DNA of 64,000 nt from contig NZ_JAKLTN010000001.1 of assembly GCF_022012295.1 (NCBI RefSeq), forward strand, positions 248,001-312,000. The letters are read 5' to 3'. The notes beneath the pieces are model-generated. The model was given only the letters and a program-made list of their open reading frames with translations. It was not told where the DNA came from and did no database searches. The position numbers and the translations under genes are program-made. The stretch is from Dechloromonas hankyongensis. GTDB taxonomy: Bacteria > Pseudomonadota > Gammaproteobacteria > Burkholderiales > Rhodocyclaceae. Of the stretch, positions 53,550-60,861 are shown piece after piece. Numbering within the stretch: position 1 is the stretch's first letter; every line of letters starts with the position of its first letter.

Positions 53550-53828
53550 GCATGGTTGTAATTCCGGCAATCTGGAGGCGTTCTGGACAGGGGTTCGATT
53601 CCCCTCACCTCCACCCAAGGGCATTCCGCTGAGTGCGTTTGGATGGGGGTGTACTGGCTTCGACAGGGCGGGCAAAGGTGCGCAGGCAACTCGTCAGGCG
53701 ATCGACGTTAATGAAGCAAACTCCATAATTGCCAATGATGAGCAATTCGCTATTGCCGCCTAAAAACGGTTAGCCGGGGCTGCTAGAGCCTTGTTACCAA
53801 AGATAGCCGGCGGGGACTTCGGTCCCCG
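53550..53828 (+). ncRNA. ssrA: Circularly permuted two-piece tmRNA
   Basis: The 3' part of a tmRNA lies before the 5' part. Upstream, the T arm AGGGGTTCGATTCCCCT is followed by acceptor strand CACCTCC and discriminator A (53606-53613), with no encoded CCA. Downstream, GGGGGTG (53645-53651) is the complementary acceptor 5' strand, followed by the D-arm-like CTGGCTTCGACAGGG and AAGGTGCGCAGGC. The tag frame starts at GCA 53716 and reads ANSIIANDEQFAIAA with TAA at 53761. It ends in a GC hairpin (53811-53828). The roughly 30 bases between 53614 and 53644 would be removed by processing, giving acceptor and coding pieces. It rescues stalled ribosomes. Outer ends are estimates. Confidence 0.9.
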
Positions 53829-53833
53829 TCGTC

Positions 53834-53868
53834 AATTCCGGAATCCTTCTTCCGGATTTCCCTTTTCA
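53834..53868 (+). terminator. Terminator after tmRNA
   Basis: TCCGGAA/TTCCGGA stem with a six-base loop, extended by A-T pairs, followed by TTTCCCTTTTC. It lies between tmRNA and the convergent tonB gene, whose stop codon is at 53866. Confidence 0.65.
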
Positions 53869-54543
53869 GCTATCCAGACGGAAAACGATGGGCACGATGA
53901 CCGAGGCCTCTATCGCTTCGTCGCCGCGCTTGGCCGGTACGAAACGCCAGCGTGCCACGGCCTGCTTGGCCGCTTCGTCGAGGCGGTCGAAGCTGCTGCT
54001 CTTCTCCAGTTCGACCGAGGCCGGATTGCCGTCCGCCAATACGCGAACCTTGAGCAGCACCTTGCCCTCCTCGCCGAGACGGCGGGACAGCGGCGGATAT
54101 TTCGGCTCCGGATTGTTCAGGTAGGCGGCGTTGAAACGGGCGGCGGTGACCGCCACCGGGGCCGGCGCACTCGGCGCCGCGGCGACCGGGGCCGGCGGTG
54201 CAGCGACCGGGGCCGGAACACTGAAATTGGCCGGGCTGGCAGTCGGCTCGGCAGCGACCGCGATGACCTGGCGCGGCGTGGGCGTCGGCTTGGCCTGGGT
54301 CGGCTGCGGCTTGCTCGGTTGAGTCGGCATGGGTGGCGCGACGACCGGCTTAGGGGGCGTGGTTTTTTCGACCAGCTTGACCAGAATGGCGCTGGGTTCG
54401 GGAATATCGAGCTTGCCGATGGCCAGTTTCAGCGGATAGAACAGTACGGCGGCGTGCAGCGCCGTGGCGATCAGGAAAAAACGGCCACTCCTGCGCCATT
54501 CGGGCGTTTCGGGTGCGAAATGGAGGGCGGGATCGGCGTACAT
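53866..54543 (-). CDS. tonB: Energy transducer TonB
   Basis: 225 residues. Single N-terminal transmembrane helix (about residues 21-43, FFLIATALHAAVLFYPLKLAI), a Pro/Lys-rich spacer (PPKPVVAPPMPTQPSKPQP) and Ala/Pro linker, and a C-terminal TonB domain (about residues 145-225) with NPEPKYPPLSRRLGEEGKV and FDRLDEAAKQAVARWRF. It couples inner-membrane proton flow to TonB-dependent receptors. No exbB/exbD are adjacent. It starts five bases after the TlpA-like gene, in an operon with a TonB receptor. Confidence 0.9.
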   Translation of the reverse strand: MYADPALHFAPETPEWRRSGRFFLIATALHAAVLFYPLKLAIGKLDIPEPSAILVKLVEKTTPPKPVVAPPMPTQPSKPQPTQAKPTPTPRQVIAVAAEPTASPANFSVPAPVAAPPAPVAAAPSAPAPVAVTAARFNAAYLNNPEPKYPPLSRRLGEEGKVLLKVRVLADGNPASVELEKSSSFDRLDEAAKQAVARWRFVPAKRGDEAIEASVIVPIVFRLDS

Positions 54544-54547
54544 GTCT

Positions 54548-55018
54548 TTATTTTAGATGCTCGACGACCCATTGTTCGAGTTGCTCGGCGGGCTGCACGC
54601 CTGAGCGGCCTTGCCGGGCGCCGCGCCCGTCGTAGAAGTAGGTGCGCGGCAGTTCGCCGTACCAGCGGCGGTCGATTTCGTAGCGCAGGCGTTCCGGCTG
54701 GGCATCGGCAAATACCCAGCGGGCCTGTTTCGCGACGCCGTAATCCTGCGCCAGGCGCTCCAGCTCCGGCGCTTCGGCTGGGGTATCGGCGGCGACGAGG
54801 ACTACTTCCAGCTTCGGATACCTGCGGGACAGCTCGCCGAGCGCCTTCAGTTCGGTCGGGCAATGCGTGCAACTGGCCGACCAGAAGGCGAGGATGAAGG
54901 GCTTGCCCTTGTGCTGGCGTTCGATTTTCTGCAGCGAGCCGCCGATGAAAGGGGTCATGTCGGCCTGGGCCGAAAAACTTAGCAGCACGGCGGCAGACAG
55001 CATGCATAGCCGTTTCAT
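54548..55018 (-). CDS. Periplasmic thioredoxin-like (TlpA/ResA-type) protein
   Basis: 156 residues. Signal peptide (CMLSAAVLLSFSAQA), thioredoxin fold with the active-site motif ASCTHC near residues 48-53 and the cis-proline region ELPRTYFYDG. It is overlapped by the end of the BNR gene (four bases). TlpA-like proteins reduce disulfides or metal ligands; next to a putative copper locus a role in copper reduction or delivery is conceivable but inferred. Confidence 0.85.
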   Translation of the reverse strand: MKRLCMLSAAVLLSFSAQADMTPFIGGSLQKIERQHKGKPFILAFWSASCTHCPTELKALGELSRRYPKLEVVLVAADTPAEAPELERLAQDYGVAKQARWVFADAQPERLRYEIDRRWYGELPRTYFYDGRGARQGRSGVQPAEQLEQWVVEHLK

Positions 55019-56229
55019 AAGGCGACCTTCACGCGCTTCAAGCCCTCCGCGGCGGTGTTCCAGATCAGCCAGACCGCCTTGCCGTCAGCGCGCAGCAGGG
55101 GATCGTCGGCTGCCCCGGCGGTACGGGTGATGGTCGAGGGGGACGACCAGTGCCCGCCGCGGTCGCGGGAGACCATCTGGCGAACGCTGTGCTGACGGCC
55201 GTCGTATTCGCGCCAGACGAGCACGACCTGCTGGCCGAGCACCGCGACCTGCGGGTGGCCGGCCTGGGCGTCGAGATTGCCGAAGCGCAGGGGCGGGCTC
55301 ATCGTTTCGCCGTCGATCCGGCGGTAGTACAGACCAGGCGATTTCTCGGCACCGGTAAACCAGGCCAGGTGGCGGCTGCCTTGGCCGTCGATGGCCAGTC
55401 CGCCGCCGTGGTGCGGGCAGGCGTCGATTTCCCAGCCATCCTCGGTCACCCGGCGCAGCGGCTCGTCGAGACGGGCCAGGGCGAAATCGCGGACGTTCTT
55501 GCCGAAAACCTGGCGCCAGAAGACGACCGGCGTGCCGTCGCTATCGGCGGCCAGGCCCAGCCGGCAGCATTCGCAGGAATGGTCGGCCAGCTTCTGATTG
55601 GCTGCGAAGCTGCGCCCGCCGTCGGTCGATCGGGCGGTGTAGATGGCGGCGCCGCGATAGTCCACATTGCCTTCGCCATCGCGCTTGTCGATCCAGGCCA
55701 GCGTCACGCCCCGGCAGTCGGCGAGCATGGCGTTGAAGCGATGGGTGATCGGCCGGGTGTCGTCATTGACGGTGACCGGTTCGCTGAAAGTCCGGCCGCC
55801 ATCCTCGGAGACGGCGAAGCGCACATGCCCGGCGAAGGGTTGCGGCAGGGCCTGTGTCCAACTGACATAGACGCGGTCGCCGACCGCGGCGATCTGCGGG
55901 CGGGCCTCGCCGTCGGCAGAGATCAGCTCCGGCTGGCGATTGACGGCGACCGGCTCGGTGAAGGGCTTGCCGGCGGCCGGCGAATGGCTGACGAAAATCT
56001 GCTGCCCGACGACACGGGCCAGCCACAGCTTGCCTACTGCGTCGAAGTCGGCGGCAACGGCCAAGCGCGGCGCGGTTTGCTGCTTTTCAAGCCATACCTT
56101 GGCGTAATCGACCTTGGCCGCCGGCTTGCCGTCGGCTGGCGCATGGCTGCCATGGTCATGCGCCAAGGCGCTGCCGGCGAGCAGGGCGCCGGCCAGCCAA
56201 ATAGCGCAGCGAGTACTCAGGCTCACCAT
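55015..56229 (-). CDS. Secreted BNR-repeat (sialidase-fold) protein with Cys/His-rich sites
   Basis: 404 residues. Signal peptide (AIWLAGALLAGSALA) followed immediately by HDHGSHAP. Three or more Asp-box repeats typical of a six-bladed beta-propeller: SEDGGRTFSEP, STDGGRSFAAN and SRDRGGHWSSP. SCECC near residue 218 and CPHHGG near residue 272 look like metal or disulfide sites. Catalytic sialidase residues are not evident. It overlaps the TonB receptor gene by seven bases, so it is co-expressed with it. A metal- or ligand-handling propeller is suggested; sialidase activity is doubtful. Confidence 0.78.
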   Translation of the reverse strand: MVSLSTRCAIWLAGALLAGSALAHDHGSHAPADGKPAAKVDYAKVWLEKQQTAPRLAVAADFDAVGKLWLARVVGQQIFVSHSPAAGKPFTEPVAVNRQPELISADGEARPQIAAVGDRVYVSWTQALPQPFAGHVRFAVSEDGGRTFSEPVTVNDDTRPITHRFNAMLADCRGVTLAWIDKRDGEGNVDYRGAAIYTARSTDGGRSFAANQKLADHSCECCRLGLAADSDGTPVVFWRQVFGKNVRDFALARLDEPLRRVTEDGWEIDACPHHGGGLAIDGQGSRHLAWFTGAEKSPGLYYRRIDGETMSPPLRFGNLDAQAGHPQVAVLGQQVVLVWREYDGRQHSVRQMVSRDRGGHWSSPSTITRTAGAADDPLLRADGKAVWLIWNTAAEGLKRVKVAL

Positions 56230-58328
56230 TTGGCCTGCAGTCCGACGGTGAAGGTACGCGGCAGGCCGGGCGCGAAGGTGGCGTTGCCGGAAGTGACGCC
56301 GGTGCTTTCGGCGTAGCGGCGGTCGGTCACGTTATGCACATTGCCGAACAGGCTGATGTCGCGATAGAGCGGGTAGGCGCCGCGCAGGTTGAGCAGGTCG
56401 TGTCCGTCGTATTTCGTGGTGTTCGCCTGATCGGACCACCAGCTGCTGAAATGCAGCCACTCGGCCTGGGCCATGCCGGTCTTGGCATCGCCCCAGGTCA
56501 GGCGGGTGTTGGCGATGGTGCGCGGGGCGAGTTCCATTTCCTTGCCAGTGTAATCGACATTGCCGACGCGCCAGTCGCCGTAGGTGTGCTTGGCATGCGA
56601 GACGGCGGCATCGAGGCGCCAGGCGGCGGCGAGCTGGACGCCGAGACCGATTTCGATGCCCTTGTGCAGGGTCTTGCCGGCGTTGGTGGCGGTCGTGATG
56701 TTGGTGACCGGATCGCGGTAGCTCAGGATGTCGTCGGTCTTGGTCATGTAATAGACCGACACTTCGTAATTGACGGCCGAATTGACCTTGCCGCGCAGGC
56801 CGGTTTCGACGCTGTCCACCTTGATCGGCTTCAGGTTGCTGGCCGAGACGGCGGCGGCGTCGGCCGCAGCGGCGCTGGACGCGACGGCAGGGCGGAACAG
56901 CTGGCCCTCGGACGGGGCGCGGAAAGCGTGGTTGTAGGCGGCGAAGCCATTCAGCGATTCGCTGAAGGCGTAAGTCGCGCCCAGCTTCGGGCTGAGGTGG
57001 TTGAAGGTGTGGTCGCCGTCGGCGACCTGGCCGTAATAGGCGGAACCGACGACGATGGGCGAGGTGCCGTAGCGGTTGTCGAAGCGATAGGTGACATGAT
57101 CCTGGCGCAGGCCGGCGGTGATGCGCAGCTTGTCGGTCGGCGAAACCTCGCCATGCACGTAAGGCGAAACGCCCTGGTAGGTCACGTCGTAGTCGTAGAT
57201 CCGGGCGCCCAGCGTGTAGCCGGTATAGATCTTGGTGTAGCCGCTGCCGATGGACGTCGTGTTGATGCGGTTCTCGACGCGACTGCCCGGGCTATGGTCG
57301 AGGTCGACGCCGACGATGACGCGGGTGCGTAGCGGCTCGAAGTCGTGGCGGTACTTGACCTGGGCGCCGAAGGACTGGTTTTCGGTGGTGTAGATGGTCG
57401 GGTCGTAGGACAGTGACCAGTTGGCCAGCAGGTCCATGGAGTCATTGCGGTAGTAGGGGGTGATGCTGAGCAGCGAGTTGCCCCACTCCTTTTCATAGGC
57501 GGTCGACAGGCGGAAGGCATCGACCTTGCGCAGCGAGATCGGCGTGTAATTAGCCTTCGGGTTGTTGTCGTAGTCGCTCTTCGAGATGGCCGAACTGCCG
57601 GCCGTCTGCTGGTCGATCTTGGAGAAGGTGGCGACCGTCTTCAGCGTCGCATCGTCGCCGATGGCGCTGTCCCAGCGCAGGGTGCCGCTCTGCCGGTCGT
57701 AGGCGGTGGTATCGCGCCAGCCGTCGGTGTGGCTGAGGTTGAGGTCGGCGCGGAAGGCATGGTCGCCGAAGGCGCTGCCGCCGGAAACCATGGTGCGCGC
57801 CCAGCCGTAGCTGCCGCCTTCGATGGAGCCTTCGATTTCCGGCTTGCTCGGCGGCTTGCGGGTCAGCACGTTGACCACGCCGCCGATGGCATCGGAACCG
57901 TAGAGCGCACTGCCCGGCCCCTTGTTGATCTCGATGCCACCGGCCATCGGCAGGTTCACCTCGTACAGGGCGTTGTGGTTGAAGAAGCCGGTCGAGCGGG
58001 TCGGCACGCCGTCTTCCAGGTAGAGGTACACCGGGTTGGTGGTCAGCGGCTGGCGGATGGCCGTCTGATGGCCTTCGCCGCCGGTCACGTTGACCCACAC
58101 GCCGGCTACCTGGCCCATGATCTCGCTCGGGTGCGTCGGCTTGACTTCGCGCAGGGTCTTTTCCTTGATGACGCCGACGGTGGCCGGGGTTTCGCTGACC
58201 AGTTGCCCTTCGCGGGTGGCGGTAACGGTCACTTCACCGAGGGCGGTGTCGGCAGCGCCTGCGTTGACCGAAGCAAATGCCGAAAGTACTGCCAGCGCCA
58301 GCGGCGCAAGTGCGAAAGCCTTCATCAT
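56223..58328 (-). CDS. TonB-dependent receptor co-transcribed with BNR, TlpA-like and TonB genes
   Basis: 701 residues; the ATG at 58328 or the one at 58325 may start. Signal peptide (LALAVLSAFASVNAGAA), TonB box-like GEVTVTATREGQL, plug with GGIEINKGPGSALYGSDAIGGVVNVLTRKPP (short motif ALYGSDAIGGVVN), and a barrel ending GLPRTFTVGLQAKW. It is the first gene of an operon receptor-BNR-TlpA-tonB. A perfect FNR-type box lies ten bases upstream, and a dyad motif shared with the next receptor is about 94 bases upstream. The ligand is unknown; metal or metallophore uptake is inferred. Confidence 0.85.
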   Translation of the reverse strand: MMKAFALAPLALAVLSAFASVNAGAADTALGEVTVTATREGQLVSETPATVGVIKEKTLREVKPTHPSEIMGQVAGVWVNVTGGEGHQTAIRQPLTTNPVYLYLEDGVPTRSTGFFNHNALYEVNLPMAGGIEINKGPGSALYGSDAIGGVVNVLTRKPPSKPEIEGSIEGGSYGWARTMVSGGSAFGDHAFRADLNLSHTDGWRDTTAYDRQSGTLRWDSAIGDDATLKTVATFSKIDQQTAGSSAISKSDYDNNPKANYTPISLRKVDAFRLSTAYEKEWGNSLLSITPYYRNDSMDLLANWSLSYDPTIYTTENQSFGAQVKYRHDFEPLRTRVIVGVDLDHSPGSRVENRINTTSIGSGYTKIYTGYTLGARIYDYDVTYQGVSPYVHGEVSPTDKLRITAGLRQDHVTYRFDNRYGTSPIVVGSAYYGQVADGDHTFNHLSPKLGATYAFSESLNGFAAYNHAFRAPSEGQLFRPAVASSAAAADAAAVSASNLKPIKVDSVETGLRGKVNSAVNYEVSVYYMTKTDDILSYRDPVTNITTATNAGKTLHKGIEIGLGVQLAAAWRLDAAVSHAKHTYGDWRVGNVDYTGKEMELAPRTIANTRLTWGDAKTGMAQAEWLHFSSWWSDQANTTKYDGHDLLNLRGAYPLYRDISLFGNVHNVTDRRYAESTGVTSGNATFAPGLPRTFTVGLQAKW

Positions 58329-58338
58329 CGAACCCTAA

Positions 58339-58352
58339 TTGATCTGTATCAA
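58339..58352. promoter_or_regulatory. FNR/CRP-family box TTGAT-N4-ATCAA
   Basis: TTGATCTGTATCAA is a perfect FNR/ANR/DNR consensus. Its centre is only about 17 bases before the receptor start codon, so activation from the usual -41.5 position would put the start point inside the gene. Repression or a chance match is therefore as likely as activation. Confidence 0.55.
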
Positions 58353-58413
58353 AAATTCTTTATTAAACAGCCAGTTAGGATCGAATATTACGGATCGCCC
58401 CCCTGTGCGGGAA

Positions 58414-58430
58414 TGTGGCAAATTGTCGCA
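58414..58430. promoter_or_regulatory. 17-bp dyad motif, copy A, upstream of the first TonB receptor
   Basis: TGTGGCAAATTGTCGCA, symmetric around a central A as TGYGRCAA-A-TTGYCRCA. The same sequence with minor changes occurs twice upstream of the receptor at 58508-60718. No established motif name was recognised. Confidence 0.55.
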
Positions 58431-58507
58431 CCTGAAGCGCAGACGCCCGGCCGACCACCATCTTAGGCGGATGTCATCGGCGGCCGGTATCGCGTCGCGG
58501 GCGACGG

Positions 58508-60718
58508 TCAGAACTTGACGTTCAGGCCGGCATAGAAGGCGCGCCCCATGCCTGGCACGGCGATGCCCCAGGGAATGCCGTTGATGCTCATGGTCGTTCC
58601 CTGGCCAGTATAGGTGCCGCCGGTCGGCAGGTAGTAGAAGCGGTCGAACAGGTTTTCCACGCCGAAATCGACACGGACGTTCTGCCAGGTGTAGCTGGCG
58701 CGCAAATGGATCAGGCTGTAGCCGGCAGTGGCGATTTCGTTGCGCACGCCCGACACGTCGCGCTTGCCGTGGACGCCGGCCCACTCGATGGCGTTGGCCC
58801 AGCCACCCGACTGGTGCGTCAGGCTCAGCCTGGCGTTGAGCGGCATGATGTTGTACAGGTGGTCGCCGGTGTCGCGATTTTCGCCCTTGGTGTAGTTGAT
58901 CAGGCCCTTGATGCCGAATTCGCCGAAGCCGGTCCTGGCCAGCGGCGCGCGGCCGGAGAGGTCGACACCGTAGAGGCGGGCATCCTGGTTGGCGTACTGG
59001 AGGACGACGAACTGGTTGCGGGTCGTCGTGTTGTTCGCCGTGCAGGCCGAACCGGCGGTGCAGCGCACGGCGTCGATGTAGTCGTCGACATAGGTGTAAT
59101 ACGGCGTGGCCTTGAGTTCCCAGCTGCGGTCTGCGGCGTGCCAGTCAAATGTGAACGAGGCGGTGTAGGCCTTTTCGGATTTCAGGTCGGGATTGCCGAC
59201 GTAGCCGTTGCCGTCGCCGACGAAGTTGTTCATGACGGCGGCCATGCTCCACGTCGACCAGGTGTAGCGTTCGTACAGATTGGGCGAGCGGACCTTCCGC
59301 GCCAGGCCGAATTCGAGATCGGCCGTCTGGCTGGCGGTGTAACGGGCGAGCGCGGTCAGGTCGACGTTGTTGTCGGCCCGTGCGTGACTGCGGGCATTGA
59401 AGGCCGCCGTGTCGGTCAGCTGGCTGCCCATGGCGTTGCCGTAACCGTGGACATTGCCGGCGTCGGTTTCCACCCGCTCGTAGCGGGCGCCGAGCAGGGA
59501 GGTCCACTGCGCACTGACGCGCTTTTCCCATTCGGCGAACACACCCAGCCGGTCGCGCCGGCCGGCATTGATGTTCTCGAAGCTGAGCGGCGACATGCCG
59601 CCGGTGCCGGAGGCCGGCCACCAGTCATGCAGCGTGTAGTGCTGGTACAGCCCGCCGACGCGCAGCAGATCGTGGTCGCCGAGATCGATGTCGGCCTTCA
59701 GGTTGAAGCCGGTGGTGCGGCCACGGCTGTACATCGGCATGCCATTGACCGCCGTGCCGTAGACCAGTTGCTTGTCGTCCCCGAAATTCATGTAGTGATC
59801 GACCGCCTCGTAGTAGGCGCGGGCGTCGAGCAGGCCCCAGTCGTACTGGCCGAGATAGCGCAGGTTGAGCCGCTTCTGCTCGTTGTCGAGCATGTCCATG
59901 CGCTGGTTGGGATAAAGCTGGTAGGGGACGTCCTGGTAGCCGAGCTTGGCCTCGACGAGGTGATTGCCGCCGCGTACCGCGAAACCGAGGGTGTGGGTGC
60001 GGCTGTCATAGGCGGTGGAGCCGACTTCGTCGAGGGCCAGCGTGTGGCCGCTGCGGCCGGTTGCGGTGGTCCGCTTGAAATCGCCGCCGGCCTTGTAGTT
60101 ATCGGCCTTGGCAAGCGCGCCGCTGTAGCTGATGCTGAGGTTCTCGGTGGCCAGCGTCGCCGCCAGGTTGCCGCCGACGGCGTTGTTGTTGCTGCGGGCG
60201 AAGGCGCCGACTTCGCCCTTGGCCAGCGTGCCCTGGCCGGGCGCGGCGAATTGGGGGGGCAGGGTTTCGGCAATGATGGCGCCGCCGATGCTGTCGCCAC
60301 CGACGCTGACCGGCGCAATGCCGGCAACGACCCTGATTTTCGCCACGTTGGTCGGGTCGAGGTAGGACAGCGGCGGATTCATGTGGTTGGGGCAGGAGGA
60401 AATGAAATCCATGCCGTCCACCGTGATGCGCAGCCGGTCGTCAGCCAGGCCATGGATGGCGGGCAGGCTGGAGACGCCGCCGGCGCCGTACAGGCTGACG
60501 CCGGGCACATCGCGCAGCAGGCTGGCGGTATCGCGGGTGATGGCGTGCTGGGCGGCGATTTCCGCGGAACCGACCTGTTGCGGCGTGGCCGCCTCGCGGA
60601 TCTTGCCGGCGCTGACGACGACCTCGTTCAGCGTCGTTTGCGCGTAGGCCTGCTGCCAGGCCATGGTGGAACAGGCGACAGCGACCGCTGCCGCCAACGG
60701 GCGGAGTGAGTACCCCAT
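58508..60718 (-). CDS. OprC/NosA-like TonB-dependent copper receptor
   Basis: 736 residues from the ATG at 60718, with AGGGAGA upstream. Signal peptide (LAAAVAVACSTMAWQQAYA). The plug contains CPNHM (C109-M113), the CxxxM copper ligand motif of OprC. The barrel contains HYM (H308-M310), matching the HxM ligands of OprC. The plug also has RLRITVDGMDF and PVSVGGDSIGGAI. NosA/OprC proteins import copper, and NosA is needed for copper loading of nitrous oxide reductase in Pseudomonas stutzeri. Both motifs together make a copper ligand the best call. It is monocistronic or followed by the operon starting at 58328. Confidence 0.85.
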   Translation of the reverse strand: MGYSLRPLAAAVAVACSTMAWQQAYAQTTLNEVVVSAGKIREAATPQQVGSAEIAAQHAITRDTASLLRDVPGVSLYGAGGVSSLPAIHGLADDRLRITVDGMDFISSCPNHMNPPLSYLDPTNVAKIRVVAGIAPVSVGGDSIGGAIIAETLPPQFAAPGQGTLAKGEVGAFARSNNNAVGGNLAATLATENLSISYSGALAKADNYKAGGDFKRTTATGRSGHTLALDEVGSTAYDSRTHTLGFAVRGGNHLVEAKLGYQDVPYQLYPNQRMDMLDNEQKRLNLRYLGQYDWGLLDARAYYEAVDHYMNFGDDKQLVYGTAVNGMPMYSRGRTTGFNLKADIDLGDHDLLRVGGLYQHYTLHDWWPASGTGGMSPLSFENINAGRRDRLGVFAEWEKRVSAQWTSLLGARYERVETDAGNVHGYGNAMGSQLTDTAAFNARSHARADNNVDLTALARYTASQTADLEFGLARKVRSPNLYERYTWSTWSMAAVMNNFVGDGNGYVGNPDLKSEKAYTASFTFDWHAADRSWELKATPYYTYVDDYIDAVRCTAGSACTANNTTTRNQFVVLQYANQDARLYGVDLSGRAPLARTGFGEFGIKGLINYTKGENRDTGDHLYNIMPLNARLSLTHQSGGWANAIEWAGVHGKRDVSGVRNEIATAGYSLIHLRASYTWQNVRVDFGVENLFDRFYYLPTGGTYTGQGTTMSINGIPWGIAVPGMGRAFYAGLNVKF

Positions 60719-60787
60719 ATCTTTCTCCCTGACTTTATTGGTATTTGTGCGGGGGCAGATTGTCCGCATCGGTCAGGGCGGCGGGAA

Positions 60788-60819
60788 TGTGGCAAATTGC
60801 CGCGCGACAATTCGTCACA
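60788..60819. promoter_or_regulatory. Paired 17-bp dyad motifs, copies B and C, upstream of the OprC-like receptor
   Basis: TGTGGCAAATTGCCGCG (60788-60804) and, on the other strand, TGTGACGAATTGTCGCG (60803-60819), sharing two bases. Together they form a larger inverted repeat centred about 85 bases upstream of the receptor start. The same motif occurs once at 58414-58430. Confidence 0.55.
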
Positions 60820-60861
60820 TGCCAAATAACTAGGTGGCCGGATTAGGCCCGGCGGGTTGCC

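Noticed and set aside
53575-53615. Possible tRNA remnant or phage attachment site (T arm plus acceptor strand)
   Set aside because: The sequence pairs with GGGGGTG at 53645 as a tmRNA acceptor stem and the rest of tmRNA follows, so no tRNA remnant or att site is needed. No integrase is nearby.
53354-53689. Minus-strand reading frame with the peptide VEVRGIEPLSRTP across the tmRNA acceptor region
   Set aside because: This peptide is the well-known artefact of translating tRNA- or tmRNA-like T arm and acceptor sequence in antisense. The region is explained by permuted tmRNA.
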